A stretch of 64,000 bases of DNA from Formicarius rufipectus (taxonomy: Eukaryota; Chordata; Aves; Passeriformes; Formicariidae), in assembly GCA_013399695.1 (NCBI GenBank), contig VXAU01002309.1, positions 778,847 through 842,846 on the forward strand, written 5' to 3'. This document shows positions 22,241 through 34,629 of the stretch, piece after piece. Made by a program: the position numbers and the translations under genes. The notes below the pieces were generated by a model. That model had not been told where the DNA came from. It searched no databases and worked only from the letters and a program-made list of their open reading frames with translations. Each line of letters opens with the position of its first letter. Position 1 is the first letter of the stretch.

Positions 22241-24735
22241 TTTCAGACAACATCACTGTGTATGACAAAGCAAGTTATCTGAACTGATCTTTTCAAGTCC
22301 AGTGTTGCAGACTTGCTGGCAGCAACAGTGGTCTCTAAGCTACGTTCATTCCTATGGGTCTTCAGGATACATTTCACAGTTTCTTTGTCCTTTCCCTTTA
22401 AGTCAATATTTTAAAACTAAAGGCTTAGGGAAATTGGACCTTTGGGATTAGGCACTGAGCAAGGGTCACGAGCTGTGAACTCTGCAAATGAAAGCAGAAG
22501 CCGATGTTGCCATGGTCACCTGTTGGACCTTTTCTGCTAGTACTTACACAGCTTTAGGACAGTCAATGTCTGTCTGACTACAGCCAGAACTGGGCTTAAA
22601 GACATGTAAATGTTACTCCTGGTTCCAGAAGCAGCATTTTAATTTATTTAATAATATGGAGATAAGCGTGCATTCTTCAACTAATTTATCTTTTCCTGTC
22701 TTCTTCTTCTGCATATTTGCTGATGCTGACTTCTCATCTTTTTGAAAATGCTCCATACAGATAACCTGTCTAGCAGGAATGTGGTGAGTTTGAATAATGT
22801 TGTCCCAGAAGGTCCATCAGGTAAGAGGAGACAGAATCATAAGCGTGCATTGAGAGTCGTGATTTACACTTTAAAAGAAATCCTAGGTTGAAAAGGAACA
22901 ATTATCTCTTACAAGCTGTTAGGCTGTGAATAGCACAAGCAAAATGAGTGAGAAAGTGTAAAGTTAGGTTGCTAAAATCAGGCTAGATTGCATAAAATCT
23001 GCATTGCATGAAATGTTGTGTAGGGAGCAATCTTGTGTTTTTACAGGAAGTGACTAAACAACCAAACCATCTCCAGCTTCCCTGAATCTATATCTTAGCC
23101 AGTTTTTAGCTTGTACAATTAGAATAATTGTTTTGTCAGTTAGTTACTAGAAACTCCCTTTTGCTGGAGAGATTGTTCTTGACTAACAGCTCCAGGTAAT
23201 ATCCACTCCTGGTGTAACAGTTATTCCAAAGATGAATTGTGCCATAGATTGTTGTCTGTGTAATTACATGTGCTCAGTAAATCTTTACCTTAGGTCTTTA
23301 TTTTTAAAAAATCTCCAAGAAAGGAAAAAAAAAGTCACTAGAAACTGAACAAATAAATCTCAGAAGGTCCTGTGTTAGTCCTAATTTTGGAGTGCTGTAC
23401 AGAAGAATTCTGCACACAGTATGCCTCACTGTGAGTAGTAAAATCCAAGTTCTTTAACCCCATAATTTTTTCTGCTGAAGTCAATGTATTTTTTTTGCAA
23501 CATCTTTGTTGATGTCACAGAAAATACTCCCTGCTGGCTGAAAGATGGCAATAAAAAGAAACATATGCAAATATAATTTTTAACTTGTTAAAATGCATTC
23601 ACTGGTGTTTGCAAGTTTCTAACTGGTAAGCTTTAATGAAAAAATTAATTTCAATTCCATTATGTGCCTATCAAAATTCAAATAACATGGAGGCTTTTTC
23701 ACTCTTTGCTCGTCTGTTTGACTCTCTGCCATCCCATGGAAAAGAAAGATATGAAAGCTGTGAAGTTACACCAGGAGCAACAAAAATGGCTATTCACCAA
23801 GACAAAGATGCTCAAATTGAATAAATTTTCATCTCATTTGAATGAAAACCAGAAATCGTCCAGTGTAGTTTTGTAAAGTAAAGAAAAATCCATACTTTTC
23901 CATCAATGTATTTTCAAAGGAAATTTTTACACAAGTTATATTATTTGCTTAAGGACAGTAATGAACATCAGAAGTACTGTTTTAGTAGTAGCAATGACAG
24001 AAAGTCTTAAACTATAAAAGAACGTTTCTGTATATTTCAACATATGGATGCTTCGTTGAGTTGCAGTTAGACTATGATAAGTAAGGAAGGTCTTGGCTTA
24101 GTTTTTTCAATGATGGTAACTTTAGCCAGTAATTTTGCACCCTCTGAAAACTTCTATCTGATATGGACAGTATTGCTAACATTTTTTTTGACTGAGGAAG
24201 AGTTATGTAGTTTGCAATATTCTTGAAGGCTAACCTCCCACTGCCTCCTACATGCTTCTTACTGACATGTGAAATATTAGCATGTCAGAAGTAGTGTTTA
24301 TTTTAAATTCTGTTCATTTTTTCTCTAGTACTTTAGGGGGGGAGAAAGTTACAAATTCTGTCTTCTGTCAAAAAAATGGCAACAAACATTTGCCCCAGCA
24401 TTGTTTGGAGGCTTAGAACTGGGATGAGTTACATAGCACAGAGACTGTGGGGATTTCCCAGAGGACACCTTTTTGGTGCAGTATGGCAAAGAGTGGTGGA
24501 CAATTTTCTCTCAGTGCAGTTATAAGGCCATGACAACTCTTGAAGTCAAAACCACTAATGACTAGTTGAAAGAAGTGATGACCTATGGTCAAGAGCTCAG
24601 CCAGACAGTAATGATGTGGAAATGCTCCTTGCCAAGGTCCATAAAAGAATAGTTGGAGTTCTTTTATTGGAGGTAGCACAATAGTCTTACTTTTTCTGTG
24701 GTTATCAACGTCAGAGAAATGTGTGTTTAATACCT
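22241..24735. other. Unique non-coding DNA with one exon-like segment
   Basis: About 2.5 kb without a recognised gene or repeat. A 60-nt segment with credible splice signals lies at 22761-22820 and is listed separately. The rest is AT-rich and featureless to my reading. Confidence 0.6.
22761..22820 (+). other. Candidate 60-nt exon, symmetric phase (unconfirmed)
   Basis: The upstream region has a long pyrimidine stretch (22689-22710), a branch-point-like TGCTGAC (22723-22729), 'ttctcatcttttt' and then an acceptor AG at 22759-22760. The 60 nt that follow are open from the third base. They read DNLSSRNVV... (the first D needs a G from the previous exon) to ...VPEGPS and end in CAG followed by a near-consensus donor, gtaagagg. 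Both borders are phase 1, so the segment could be a cassette exon. I recognise no protein. Seen: signals and frame. Inferred: exon status. Confidence 0.25.
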
Positions 24736-24764
24736 CAATCAATCAATCAATTAATCAATCAATG
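24736..24764. repeat. (AATC)n microsatellite
   Basis: About seven tetranucleotide units of CAAT/AATC with one interruption (ATTAATC) in the middle. Confidence 0.95.
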
Positions 24765-24818
24765 AGAAAACTATAGTTTTAACACTCTTTTTACAATCTA
24801 AGCTGAGAAATCTTGGTT

Positions 24819-24865
24819 ATTTTGGTTTGTTTGTTTGGGGTTTTTTGGGTTTTGGTTTTTTTTTT
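24819..24865 (+). repeat. G/T-only low-complexity tract
   Basis: TTTG units pass into GGGG, T6, GGG, TTTT, GG and a terminal T run. It contains only T and G apart from its edges, and closely resembles the tract at 29661-29714. Confidence 0.9.
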
Positions 24866-26284
24866 AGGAATAAAAGATTAGAAACCAACCTTGACTCCAT
24901 AATGCCAATCTCAAACATTCTGCTGATTTTGATAGACCCAGAATGTCACGTAGCTATCCTGGATATTTCTTACTTGCTTATGTCCTGCGTCAGCTAAACC
25001 ATTGGTTGTTTGCTGGTGGCTTTAAAATGAATTCAAATAAGTCTCATTCTGTTAAGTGGGTTGGTCCTTCCTTCTTCCTGTGCTGCGTTTGTCCTTGTCA
25101 TTACAGGCATACAATAAGAAGACTTCTCTGCCACATATGTTTACAATACAGCGTGTAAATAATGGATTTCCATTGTTTACTCAAAAAAAAGAACTTTTTT
25201 TATGCAAAGCTACAACTGTTTGCAGAGCTGGCGTCTGCCTCTCCACACACAGAGTCTCCTATTTTCCGGGAAGAAGCCCCGGGCATCCTACCCACTTGTA
25301 AAATGTTTCTGCTAGAAGCATTTAAAAAATGTTTGACAAAGAGAAACGTGCAGAATGAAGCATTTCAAAGAACAAGGAAACTAAAAAAAAAGCAGGGTAA
25401 AAAATGAAACCCTGCAGGAAGAAACTTCCATCTGTGTAGTGATATGAGCTGATAAAGCATTTGAGATCCAGGTTGTAAATGGTGACTCCCACACAGAGAA
25501 TTTGCCTTCAGAAGTAGTAAACATCTACTAAATAAAAACTCTACATTTTGTACCAAAGTACCAAAGACAGAAATTACACCAGAAAAAGTTTACAGCCTAG
25601 AAGTTGTGAAATGAAGAGTATATTTATTCCTTTGAATTTTCTTCTTTTCTAATTCTGAGAGAGAAATTGGTGCTTGGGAGTAGATAGTCTGCATATGGGG
25701 GTTCATGATTGTTTCTTGGGTTATGGTGTGTTTACAGTGACTTCCTTTTAGAACTCTGCCCAAATGTTTGCAGTATTTTTGTCTAAATCAAAATGACAGT
25801 TTAAGATACACTGGTCAGTAAGGAAAATATTTGTTACCACTCCCACACCTGTTTTATGATGACATTTGTTTCAGGAGGTTATTTTTCCACTTCCATGAAC
25901 CAAGGATTATATAGGCTTGATCATACCATACACTGTTACACTGTAGTTTCTGAGGTAGTGTCTATGAGAGTGGAATTCTTATTTTCTCAGTGCTGCAAAG
26001 AGGAAGTTTAGAGGTGGAGAGACTGGACACACAACAAGAGAGCCTGTAAGACAGCCAAGAGGCAAAGGTCAAAGAGTGGGATTCATCTGAAGCCCTGCCA
26101 TACACAGGGACTGAGAAGCTCTCCTGTGGCTCACCCTAAAGAATATGTCAGGGTGGAAGAGAAAAATGCACTTTCCAAAACTTAAAGTACCTGAGCCACC
26201 CATTCAAGCACAGACAGACATCTTGTTCTTTTTTTACAGGTTGTTGCTCCTGTATGAGGTGATGTTGTTGCTCCTATTTTTGCT

Positions 26285-26335
26285 GAATGCTTGTGGTTAA
26301 AGCACTTGTTTAGAAGGCAAGGACCTGTATGTTTT
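26285..26335 (+). repeat. Possible relic of a tRNA-derived SINE
   Basis: 'tgtggttaaagcacttgttt' followed by 'agaaggcaaggacctg' resembles the tRNA-like head of old amniote SINEs (tagtggttaaagcactgg.. aggagacctgggttcaaatcc). The B box, where GGTTCAAATCC is expected, is degenerate (gttttcagatc). Pattern recognition only. Confidence 0.3.
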
Positions 26336-26854
26336 CAGATCTCTTCAGGCTGAGGAAAGCATGGTGTCATCACCCTTCCCATCCTCAGATGATGGTTCAT
26401 GTCAGAAAAAGTAATAACTGTGAGGTATCTTCTGGTGAATATTAGCTACTTATCAGGTCATGAGGAATCTCACAAGTCTGGAGGGTGATAGCAAACTGGA
26501 AGAACATTGTTGTATCTCAGTGAGATCTCTTGAAAGAGAGTTTTCTTCATTGACTTTTTAATGCAAAACGCAGCAGCACATTTTAAAAGGCTTTAAGTAA
26601 CAGAAAAATGCAAAGATGCTCACTTTATTTGCAATGCCTAAATCCCTTCTAGGATTTGTATTTAGCTTTTAATTATTTTTACATCCTACCTTGAATGCAC
26701 AACATGAGGTAACCCTTTTCATCCTTGGATAAGTTTATTTCCAAGATCTGCCACAATCCTTAACTAGTCTCAGTTTTTCCTTCTTTTAGGTATTTTTGGT
26801 GTCAGTGTGGTGATCAATTCTACTTGGTACTATAATTAATAATACCTCTACGGC

Positions 26855-26868
26855 AAAAAAAAAAAAAA
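26855..26868. repeat. Poly(A) run
   Basis: Fourteen consecutive A followed by GGG. No retrotransposed body is recognisable upstream. Confidence 0.95.
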
Positions 26869-28141
26869 GGGTCTTTGGTCTCTTTTAAAACAATTTGTCA
26901 AACACAAATGTACAAACGTAAAGAGACCCACTGAGGCATTATGCATGAAAACACTTCATAAATCTGCTATCCCCAAAACAGGCAGTGCTAACACTCCAAA
27001 ATCACTTTCTAAAATCACCCTCTTTAACAGTCTTATACATTTCTCCCCCAGAGTCCAAGACAATGGAAAAACCTGGGATTTCCAGAAAGACAGCCAACCT
27101 CATGACATATCTGTTTTCTTCTCTTACCACTAGGCCATGGAGTGTTTACCCACGAAAAAATATGTCCAAATCCTTTCACTGCAACCAGCTTCTGTAGCTC
27201 AAAGAGAGGACCGCAGTGTCTGGCATGATAGAGGCCCACAATGTCAAATACCATGGACTAAGGAAATCATATTTGAAGAATAGGACAAAAACTAATGAGG
27301 AAGGAGTGGAGGCTAGTGCTGAATGTTGGCTTAGTAAGTTCTTTTTCCTGAAGCAAAGGTCTGAAGTCAAACATAATCTGCACTAAGTAAAGAGCCTGAA
27401 CTTATACCTTGACACAGGAGCTCTCAAATTTTTCTTTAAAATACTTGCATTGACAACAGTGGGAAAAGGAGAAGCAGTAGAAATGCTGCTAGTCAAGGTA
27501 AGAGGATGGAGATGAGTTCTGCAGTTGTTGGTCAGTGCTCACACCGATCTTTCCAACAGCCACCACATGGACAACTTAGGAGACCTTTCTGGGTAGCGAT
27601 TTAGCAGTCTGTTGCAAGAAGGAGCTGTAATGGTGTGTCACAGAGCACAACTGAGGGGTCGTGTACAGTGCTGTCAGTCACCATCCTGCACCCAGGAACA
27701 GTCCCCAGAAGTTACAGGAAAAGGAATAACATGTGGCTGAAGGGAAGCTTGAACTCTTGCACTAGGAAGCGGGGTAAGATACTCTAGCTAAACTAGGACA
27801 CCACCTGAATATTATAACAAACCGTATCTTTTGGGCAGAAGACAAGAAAATATCTCTTGTCAGAAAGATGCTGCTGCTAAAATTTGTTAAATACCACTAC
27901 AGTTTCAAAACCAAATTCAAATCTTCTGTCTCTGTTTTCCCAATTATGCTTGATGCACTCAAAATATTTTGAATTCCTCATTTAGATATATTTTCATGTT
28001 TCATCCTGAAGTCAATATATCTAAATACATCAGTAAATTAAATTTAACATATTAATATTTCATAAATTTTTCCAGCATTATACTGCAATGTTTCAACATT
28101 ACTGAAGGCAAGTACTGCTACCTTAGTAGTACCTTAGTACC

Positions 28142-28171
28142 TTATCTACAATGCTGCAGCATTGTAGATAA
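28142..28171. repeat. Perfect 30-bp palindrome
   Basis: The left arm TTATCTACAATGCTG (28142-28156) is followed with no spacer by its exact reverse complement CAGCATTGTAGATAA (28157-28171), centred on CTGCAG. It follows a short direct-repeat cluster of 'taccttagt' units (about 28117-28144) and precedes an A8 run. A perfect 15-bp arm with zero loop is not expected by chance in 64 kb. It could extrude as a cruciform, or have arisen by template-switch repair. Confidence 0.97.
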
Positions 28172-29660
28172 AAAAAATGTTTTACTTGAGATAGCATTAA
28201 GAATTTCAATGACATGGAAAGTCTGAGTCTGCTGAGTTCTCATTCCAGTTCAGAATGAAAACAAATGTCAAATTGCTGTGAATTCTTATGGATTAGAAAT
28301 GTTATCTCTGACTGGCTTGCCAGACTGCTATTGCAGATGGTCCTTAGCTGAGAATATTTTGAAGGTCAGCACAGGAATGACATAGCATAACAGCTACTGA
28401 TGCCTCTAATTTCAAAACCAGCAATGTAACCAAGTTGCCAACCAACAAGCAATAAGCAGTTGCTTCTTGAAAAGGGAGAGAGGATTAGAGAAAAGGGACA
28501 TGAGATCATTGTCTTAAAGCATCCTGAGTCAGCAAGTTAGGTAAGAAAGTTTGCCCTAGTCCCAAGACCATCTGCCTCCAGAAGTGCTGACTGGGCTCTT
28601 GCTGAAGCTTGTTCACCGCTGACCAAGCACCCACAAGGCTGGGGGAATGCAGCTGGATTCCAGCCCCCGGGCAGCATGTGTGCTCAGTAGTCACACTTGA
28701 ACATATAGGACGCTCTTAGGTAAGAGTTGCAAGAAACTGCTGCCTGGAAAGCAGTGAGTATAGCTTGCAACAGCACGTCCCCAGCTGAATTTCTCATTAC
28801 TTAGTCATCTGCCTGCTGGGGCAGCCAGTAAAGGGCAGTCGTGTCAAGCAGGTGCCGCTGTTGGCACTGGGGCAGCAAGCAATGATAACCCTGTTATCTG
28901 ATCTGCAGAGAAGAGTTTGGAAGTCAAGTCTTAGTGTAACAACTATTGTAAAAAAGAATTGGGTAGTTAAAATAGCAAGACACTGTCTTCCTAGAATCTA
29001 AATAGGAGTTTTTAATTGTGATGGGAGTTGCTGCTGGATTAACTATGTGTGTAATGTGGCCAGAACAATAAACTAAGACATATTTCCTGCAGTCTGCCTG
29101 GTGAAAAATTGTCCTTGGGTGTTGTTACCATCGGTGGAAAATCAAACATTGCACTGGGCACTACCTGATGGTGAGGGCAGGGAGCTATGAGCTCTCTGAT
29201 CCCTTGTGAAAACTCACAGCTGTGAGCAAAGGCTTCTTTACATCTCTGATATTCTCCGAAATGATCTGATGCCAGCACACGTATACTTTGACTCCTTAAT
29301 CCTAAACCAAACATTGGTTTATTTGTAATTTTCCATCAGAGTGGCTCCTCCAGGTACACATTAATTTTCTTTTCTTCTCTCTTTTCCTAAACATTAAAAA
29401 CTTCTGATTTTGAAGAAACAGGAAAAGAGTTTTTTATCTCAGAGATATTGCCTTGTTTGCTCCATATGCAAACTAAACAGGAGAGGACACAGTTGCCTCA
29501 CATCTATCAAAATATCCTATCCACTTCTTCCCCTTTAGTGGTGTAGTTTTCAAGTTCTCTTAGTTCTGCCACTCACAAACTGCAGTAACATGAAGTCTCA
29601 CAGAGCCTCATATCTGAAATATGACTACAGAGCACAAGGAAAAGTTTTACTTAGTTTTTG
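28172..29660. other. Unique non-coding DNA, partly GC-richer
   Basis: No gene recognised. The stretch at 28550-28920 is more GC-rich than its surroundings. It contains a pair of oppositely oriented GATA-like sites (TGATAAC at 28883-28889 and GTTATCT at 28893-28899). Open frames of up to 91 codons are unrecognised. Confidence 0.6.
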
Positions 29661-29714
29661 AGGGGTTTGGGATTTTTTTGTTTGGTTGGTTTTGGTTTTG
29701 GTTTTGGTTTGTTC
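29661..29714 (+). repeat. G/T-only tract containing GGTTTT repeats
   Basis: GGGG, TTT, GGG and a T run pass into TTTGG/TTGG and then GGTTTT units. GG pairs sit at 29685, 29689, 29695, 29701 and 29707. Five GG runs with short T loops could form a two-tetrad G-quadruplex on the plus strand. Confidence 0.92.
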
Positions 29715-32700
29715 TTTACTTTGAGTTTGGGCTTCTAATGAGTAACTTTTCCTTGCTTACTTAGTGCTACACTCCAAGATATTAAGAACTGCCAGCCTCG
29801 ATGGTTATCCTGACTTTAATGACAAATTGTAGTAATCTTTCTTCCAGTGATACAGAAACAATCTGTTTCTCAAGAAGTCCTGGTTGCTGTGGCAGAAGAA
29901 GTTTCTTAGGAAAGCCTAAACAGATGTATTCTCCTCTGGTCAATGAAGCCACTCGAGTCACTGAAGAGGCTTTTTTTTTATTATTCCACAATATATATTC
30001 AAGGAAAGAATCCTTTCCAATCTCACATCCACAGCATTTACCATCTTCTATGTGTGGTGTAGAGTAGGGATCTTGCAATCAGTAGATAATATCACAAAAG
30101 AACCCTGGCCTGCTTTGAATTTGGGTGACTAGAGTTACAGAAAAAGCCCAGTGTACCCCCAAGGCTCATGAGAAGGGGACTAGGCTGCAGCCATCTGGGA
30201 TTTTTATACATCTTGAAATAAATAGAAAGCTCCAGTGGGAGAAGAGGGGATGAGAGGTCACAAAAGAAGTGCTTCAGATGGTGGTCTGTGGCCTTTTTGA
30301 TTCCCTGAGTTGCAGCGGTGGCCCATGCAGTCAACTTACTGCTGGCTTGTGTTGTCCTGAGAGTTGCCACAATAAGGTGATATCAGAATATGTCAAGGAC
30401 AGCCTTGCCCAGTGGCTACCCAATGAGTTTTTCAGAGAAACCACAGGAGGAATATATCCCTCAGGGTCTATGGCAAATGACCAGGTAAGAACTAAGAGGC
30501 ACAAAACTGTCAGTAACATGAGGTATGTGTCACTGCAAGTGGCCTTCTGAACTACCTGCCATATGCTTTCACCATTGTGTAAGGCTTCCTCCCACTCAGT
30601 CCTATAGTCTAATTAATTTCTGTGTACATTATTTAAATTCTGGTTTTGAGATGTAAAAACACCTAATGCTGTGCTGCAGACCACTCTGAGGTAGGTCCAA
30701 AAAGTCATGTTGAAATAAGAAGTAACACTCTTCCAGAATGTACTCTTAACCCTAATCCAAGGACTTTGCCATCCGGATGAGATGACAGTGGCTTGGGTGA
30801 CACCATTTCTTCAGCATTGAGTTTACTTGGTACATGTCTGGCTGGCTTCAGTATAGACATAGGGTGCTGAGTGCACATGTATCCTATGTTGCCAAAAACC
30901 TTGGAGCAAGGTTTAAGTTGCTGCCATCCTCAGTTATGCTCCCTGACTACACTTGCCATCTTGCTGAGCTCGGAAAAACCACCAATCACAATGCAACATT
31001 GCACACCTGCCAAGGTGGTGAGCCAGGGCAAGGGGAAATGCCTTTGGACATCAGACAATGTTTCGGAATTTTCGCTTGACTTGTAGGAGTACAAAGTAAC
31101 ACTTGCAGAAACCAGTCAGGGTTCAGGTCAGGCCTTTTCTATCCCTTTTATATTTATAACTGTAATATGAACAGTCGTGTGGTTCATTTATATATGACTT
31201 TTAAAAGGCAGCTTACAGTTTAGCTCTGCCATAGAAGTCTATGTTTTTGTAAGACCCTATTCTGAAGATTGTCCTCAGTGTAAGGCCAACAGCACTTTAA
31301 ACTAGGCAATTTCCTGGCAGAGCAGTGTTTATTGAACCAGTGCAATAAAGCTATTTGGTCTGGTTTATCTGTTGTTACCTTAATAGAAATAATTTTGTTT
31401 CTCATTTTGGGGGCCAGAAAGGGAGAGGAAGCACGGGACAAAAGGAATTACCACTTTAATTCACCTTCCCTGACAAAGCTAGAAGTGCCTGGTTACTCCT
31501 TAGAAAATAAAAATAAAAAGTCTGCAAGAATGAGGTAGACGTTTTATCCTTTTGTCTGGCTAATGTGTCCAGTTGCAATTTTCAGTAAACAGAAATGGAA
31601 AAGTAAGTTCAGCTACAAGCTGGACAGTAAGCCTGATTGAAGTATTGGAAAACCTGGGAAAGACTCTGAAGCTGCCAATGCCTCTGCACACGATTATCAC
31701 ACAACCCCTCCTTCACCATAAGACAACAACACTGCAGGGAGGGACCAAGGGCCAGATACTCCACTTTGGATGCTATAACCACTCTGGCTGTAGAGATATG
31801 TAAATGCAGGAGAGTGTGCAAAGGAAGCAGATAGGGATTAAGTTATTACTGGACAGATGGAAAAAATCAGTGAGCTATGAAGCAGCCAGCAGAAGCCAAA
31901 TGGACTTCATCAGCCCTTCAGCTGCATACCTACTGGTGCTCAAGTTCCTTGTACCTGTTGCACTGGCACAGGCATTGGCTGACTCTGCATGTCCTGTTCA
32001 ATATATATTTTCAGCACTGACAACTGGCAGCCAGAAATCCTTGGGGTTTCTAAATACCACTTATAGCTCCACTTACTCTTTAATGACTGTTCATCTTCCA
32101 TGCCTGGACATCACTTCTGTTACTCGTCCACAGCTACATTTCACTGCTTTTTCTCCTGCTCTATCCAACTTGTTCTGAAGCGGTTTCTCAGTTAACAAGC
32201 AACAGTGAGTTGCGAGTCAGTATTGTATTATGTTATATTTTATATTTATTAGATTATATATTAAATTGTATAATAATTGATGGGCAGTGAAGATTTTCAT
32301 GTAGAAAGAGAGAGCATATTTCTCACATTACATAATTATATCCAATTGTAAAGGCTTTGACAGCAATAAAATCAGAAGTCAATTTATATATTGAGCACAT
32401 TTTGCATTAAACATATAGCTAGGATGACATAAGCAATAATAAAAGGCACTAGATATTTTATTTGTTTACTGCTTCATTTACAAAGAAGCAAAGGCTACTT
32501 CCCATCGTGTCTAGTTTTCCCAAAGCGATTAAAGAGGAATAAAGGCCCATGACCTACAGATACTGCTGATCCAACCAGTGTAAGAGACAGATAGCAAGAA
32601 GAAACTATTAGCTGAATCTGTTTTGGATGCCAAAGTTGTGAACCAGACACCTATGGTATGGGAGATATGGAAACATCCAAGTTCATATCCCATCTGCCAA

Positions 32701-33396
32701 GTCAAGAACCAGAAGTGCCAGGTATCATTTACTACACAGAAAACAAGCTTAAAAGACATGTCATCCAAGTGCTGGCATACAGCATCCTCCAGCTAATGAA
32801 TCCTGGGCTGTACAATGTCTGGAACTTACTAGCTTGGGTGTCTTCAATACAATAAATTTCCTGGGATGAACACACACCGAGTAGACTGCTGTAACAACTA
32901 TTGACTTAAGGCTGTGTTCCAGACTATAATGTTCATCTAGGCAACAACAATGGTTAATACCTCAATCTACTTTTAATAGGAAAATAGTCTGAAAAACAGC
33001 AGTATTTATTCCAGTTTCTCTAGTTTGTTGTTGTTGGTTTTTTTAAGTAATAATACAGAAAAAAAAAAGCTATAAAAACCACATCTGCGTCTTCTCATTT
33101 CAGTACATATATGTTTTCATTTTTTTGTGGAGTACATCTCTATGTCTGCTACCCCACGTTCATACCACTACAGCTTGGAGCAGAACTTTGCTCCAATTTA
33201 GACTGAATCTCTAGGGCATTCATGTATTGTAAGTAGTTCTGCTGACTTCAGAGTCAACCTTACAATTCATTATTCCTAAAGGCTTCCTCAGAAGCGCAGT
33301 GAGTACTAAGATATCTGAGCTTTCTTTTAAGTTAAAGCCAAGAGATTTTAGGCACACTACTGTAAAGTTCAAAACATAAGAACTCTCATTTAACTG
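29715..33396. other. Unique non-coding DNA
   Basis: About 3.7 kb with no recognised gene or repeat. Positions 32220-32280 are extremely AT-rich. A weak exon-like segment (30436-30484, acceptor ttttcag, donor CAG gtaaga) is only noted. Open frames reach 124 codons (31804-32178) and are unrecognised. Confidence 0.6.
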
Positions 33397-33477
33397 AAAA
33401 AAAAATAAACCAACAAAACAACCAAACAAAAAACCCCAAACAAACAAATTAAAAAAAACTAAAAAAAAAAAAAAAAA
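33397..33477. repeat. A/C-rich low-complexity tract ending in A17
   Basis: AAAC/AACC-type units, with few T, lead into a run of 17 A (33461-33477). It is the strand complement in style of the G/T tracts elsewhere in the window. Confidence 0.93.
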
Positions 33478-34256
33478 GCCTCATCATGGCCATTCTTTTC
33501 AATTGTGTTTTTAAATCACAGAACTTAGTGCATGTTGGTGGTGCAGTTTCTTTGTCTAGCATTAAGTATGTATTCAGACATGGTAAAAAGCCACAAAAGA
33601 GTCATGGCAGAAACTGCAAACACAGGATAGTGCCCCCTCTCTTCAATGGTGTTCATCTCTCCCAACACACTCAGAAAACTAGTAGTATTAAGAGCAAACG
33701 TACAAAATTACCTCTGAAGGAGCGAGAAGATGAAAGGCAAGCTCCATGTATGTAGAGTGTAGACTTGCAACAAAAGGCATCCCAAAACAGCTGAATGAAT
33801 GGGTGGCCTCAGGTCAGGGTTTATGTCAGAAAAACTGTCATCTCCCTTCTCAGTCTTAGACAAGCGATGCCAGACTAAATAACAGTAGCAAAAGACTCAG
33901 TTGTCTGTTTATCTTCTCTGTGGTGAAATTTGTGATATATTGATTCACAGCTGTAGTGATTTCACACTTCTGGGCTCCAATAGAGCAGTGGTTTTGAGCA
34001 TACTCCAACCGACAGTACCATTGATGACTAAATTCTCTGTCTGAAAGACATGAGTGCACAGGGATTGACAGATCTACCTGGGATTTGTTTTTTCTTCTTT
34101 ACAGTGTCCTTTTCTGGATAAGGGTAAATATACATATTAGTAAGGTTAATCTACATTCTGTTTCTGTGGCTACACTTTGCCTATATTGAGCTAAAATCAA
34201 TCTGCACATTCAACTTTTTCTCCTCTCTAGCTTAGTTTCTCTAATGCCTGGAGAAT
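33478..34256. other. Unique non-coding DNA
   Basis: No gene, repeat or RNA recognised. Open frames of 89 codons or fewer look like chance. Confidence 0.6.
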
Positions 34257-34278
34257 TGTTTGTTTGTTTGTTTGTTTT
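34257..34278 (+). repeat. (TTTG)n microsatellite
   Basis: Five TTTG/TTGT units ending in TTTT. Confidence 0.95.
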
Positions 34279-34629
34279 ACAAAGAGAAAGCCATATATTC
34301 CTGTTCCCAGAAATCTCATTAAAACTCCAAATGGCACAAATTCATATAATAGGAAACGGCCCACTTATGCAATTATGAGGTGGGAAACTCTGCTGCATTA
34401 CTACACTGCTATGGTAGTATAAGTCTACTTCTACCAGTGGATTTCATGCAGTGGAAAACTGACGCAGTATAATGAGGAGTGAGGCTCAGAGGTTTAGTTC
34501 ATATACAAGTATGAAATACTTTAGAGTTATTGTGCAAGTTCCCATTGTATTTATGAGGGAAGATATTTTCCATGCACAATTCAATACGAATCCCTGCACT
34601 GATCAAAAGGCTATTTAGGTAGACACAGA

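Larger units (their letters stand above)
24866..28141. other. Unique non-coding DNA
   Basis: No gene recognised. A 14-A run lies at 26855-26868. Around 26285-26335 there is a tRNA-SINE-like A-box region (tgtggttaaagcacttgttt), treated as a finding. 'gttgttgctcct' occurs twice close together near 26241-26276. Confidence 0.6.

Noticed and set aside
30436..30484. 49-nt exon-like segment before CAG/gtaaga
   Set aside because: The acceptor (gagtttttcag) is weak and the segment is very short. Kept only as a remark.
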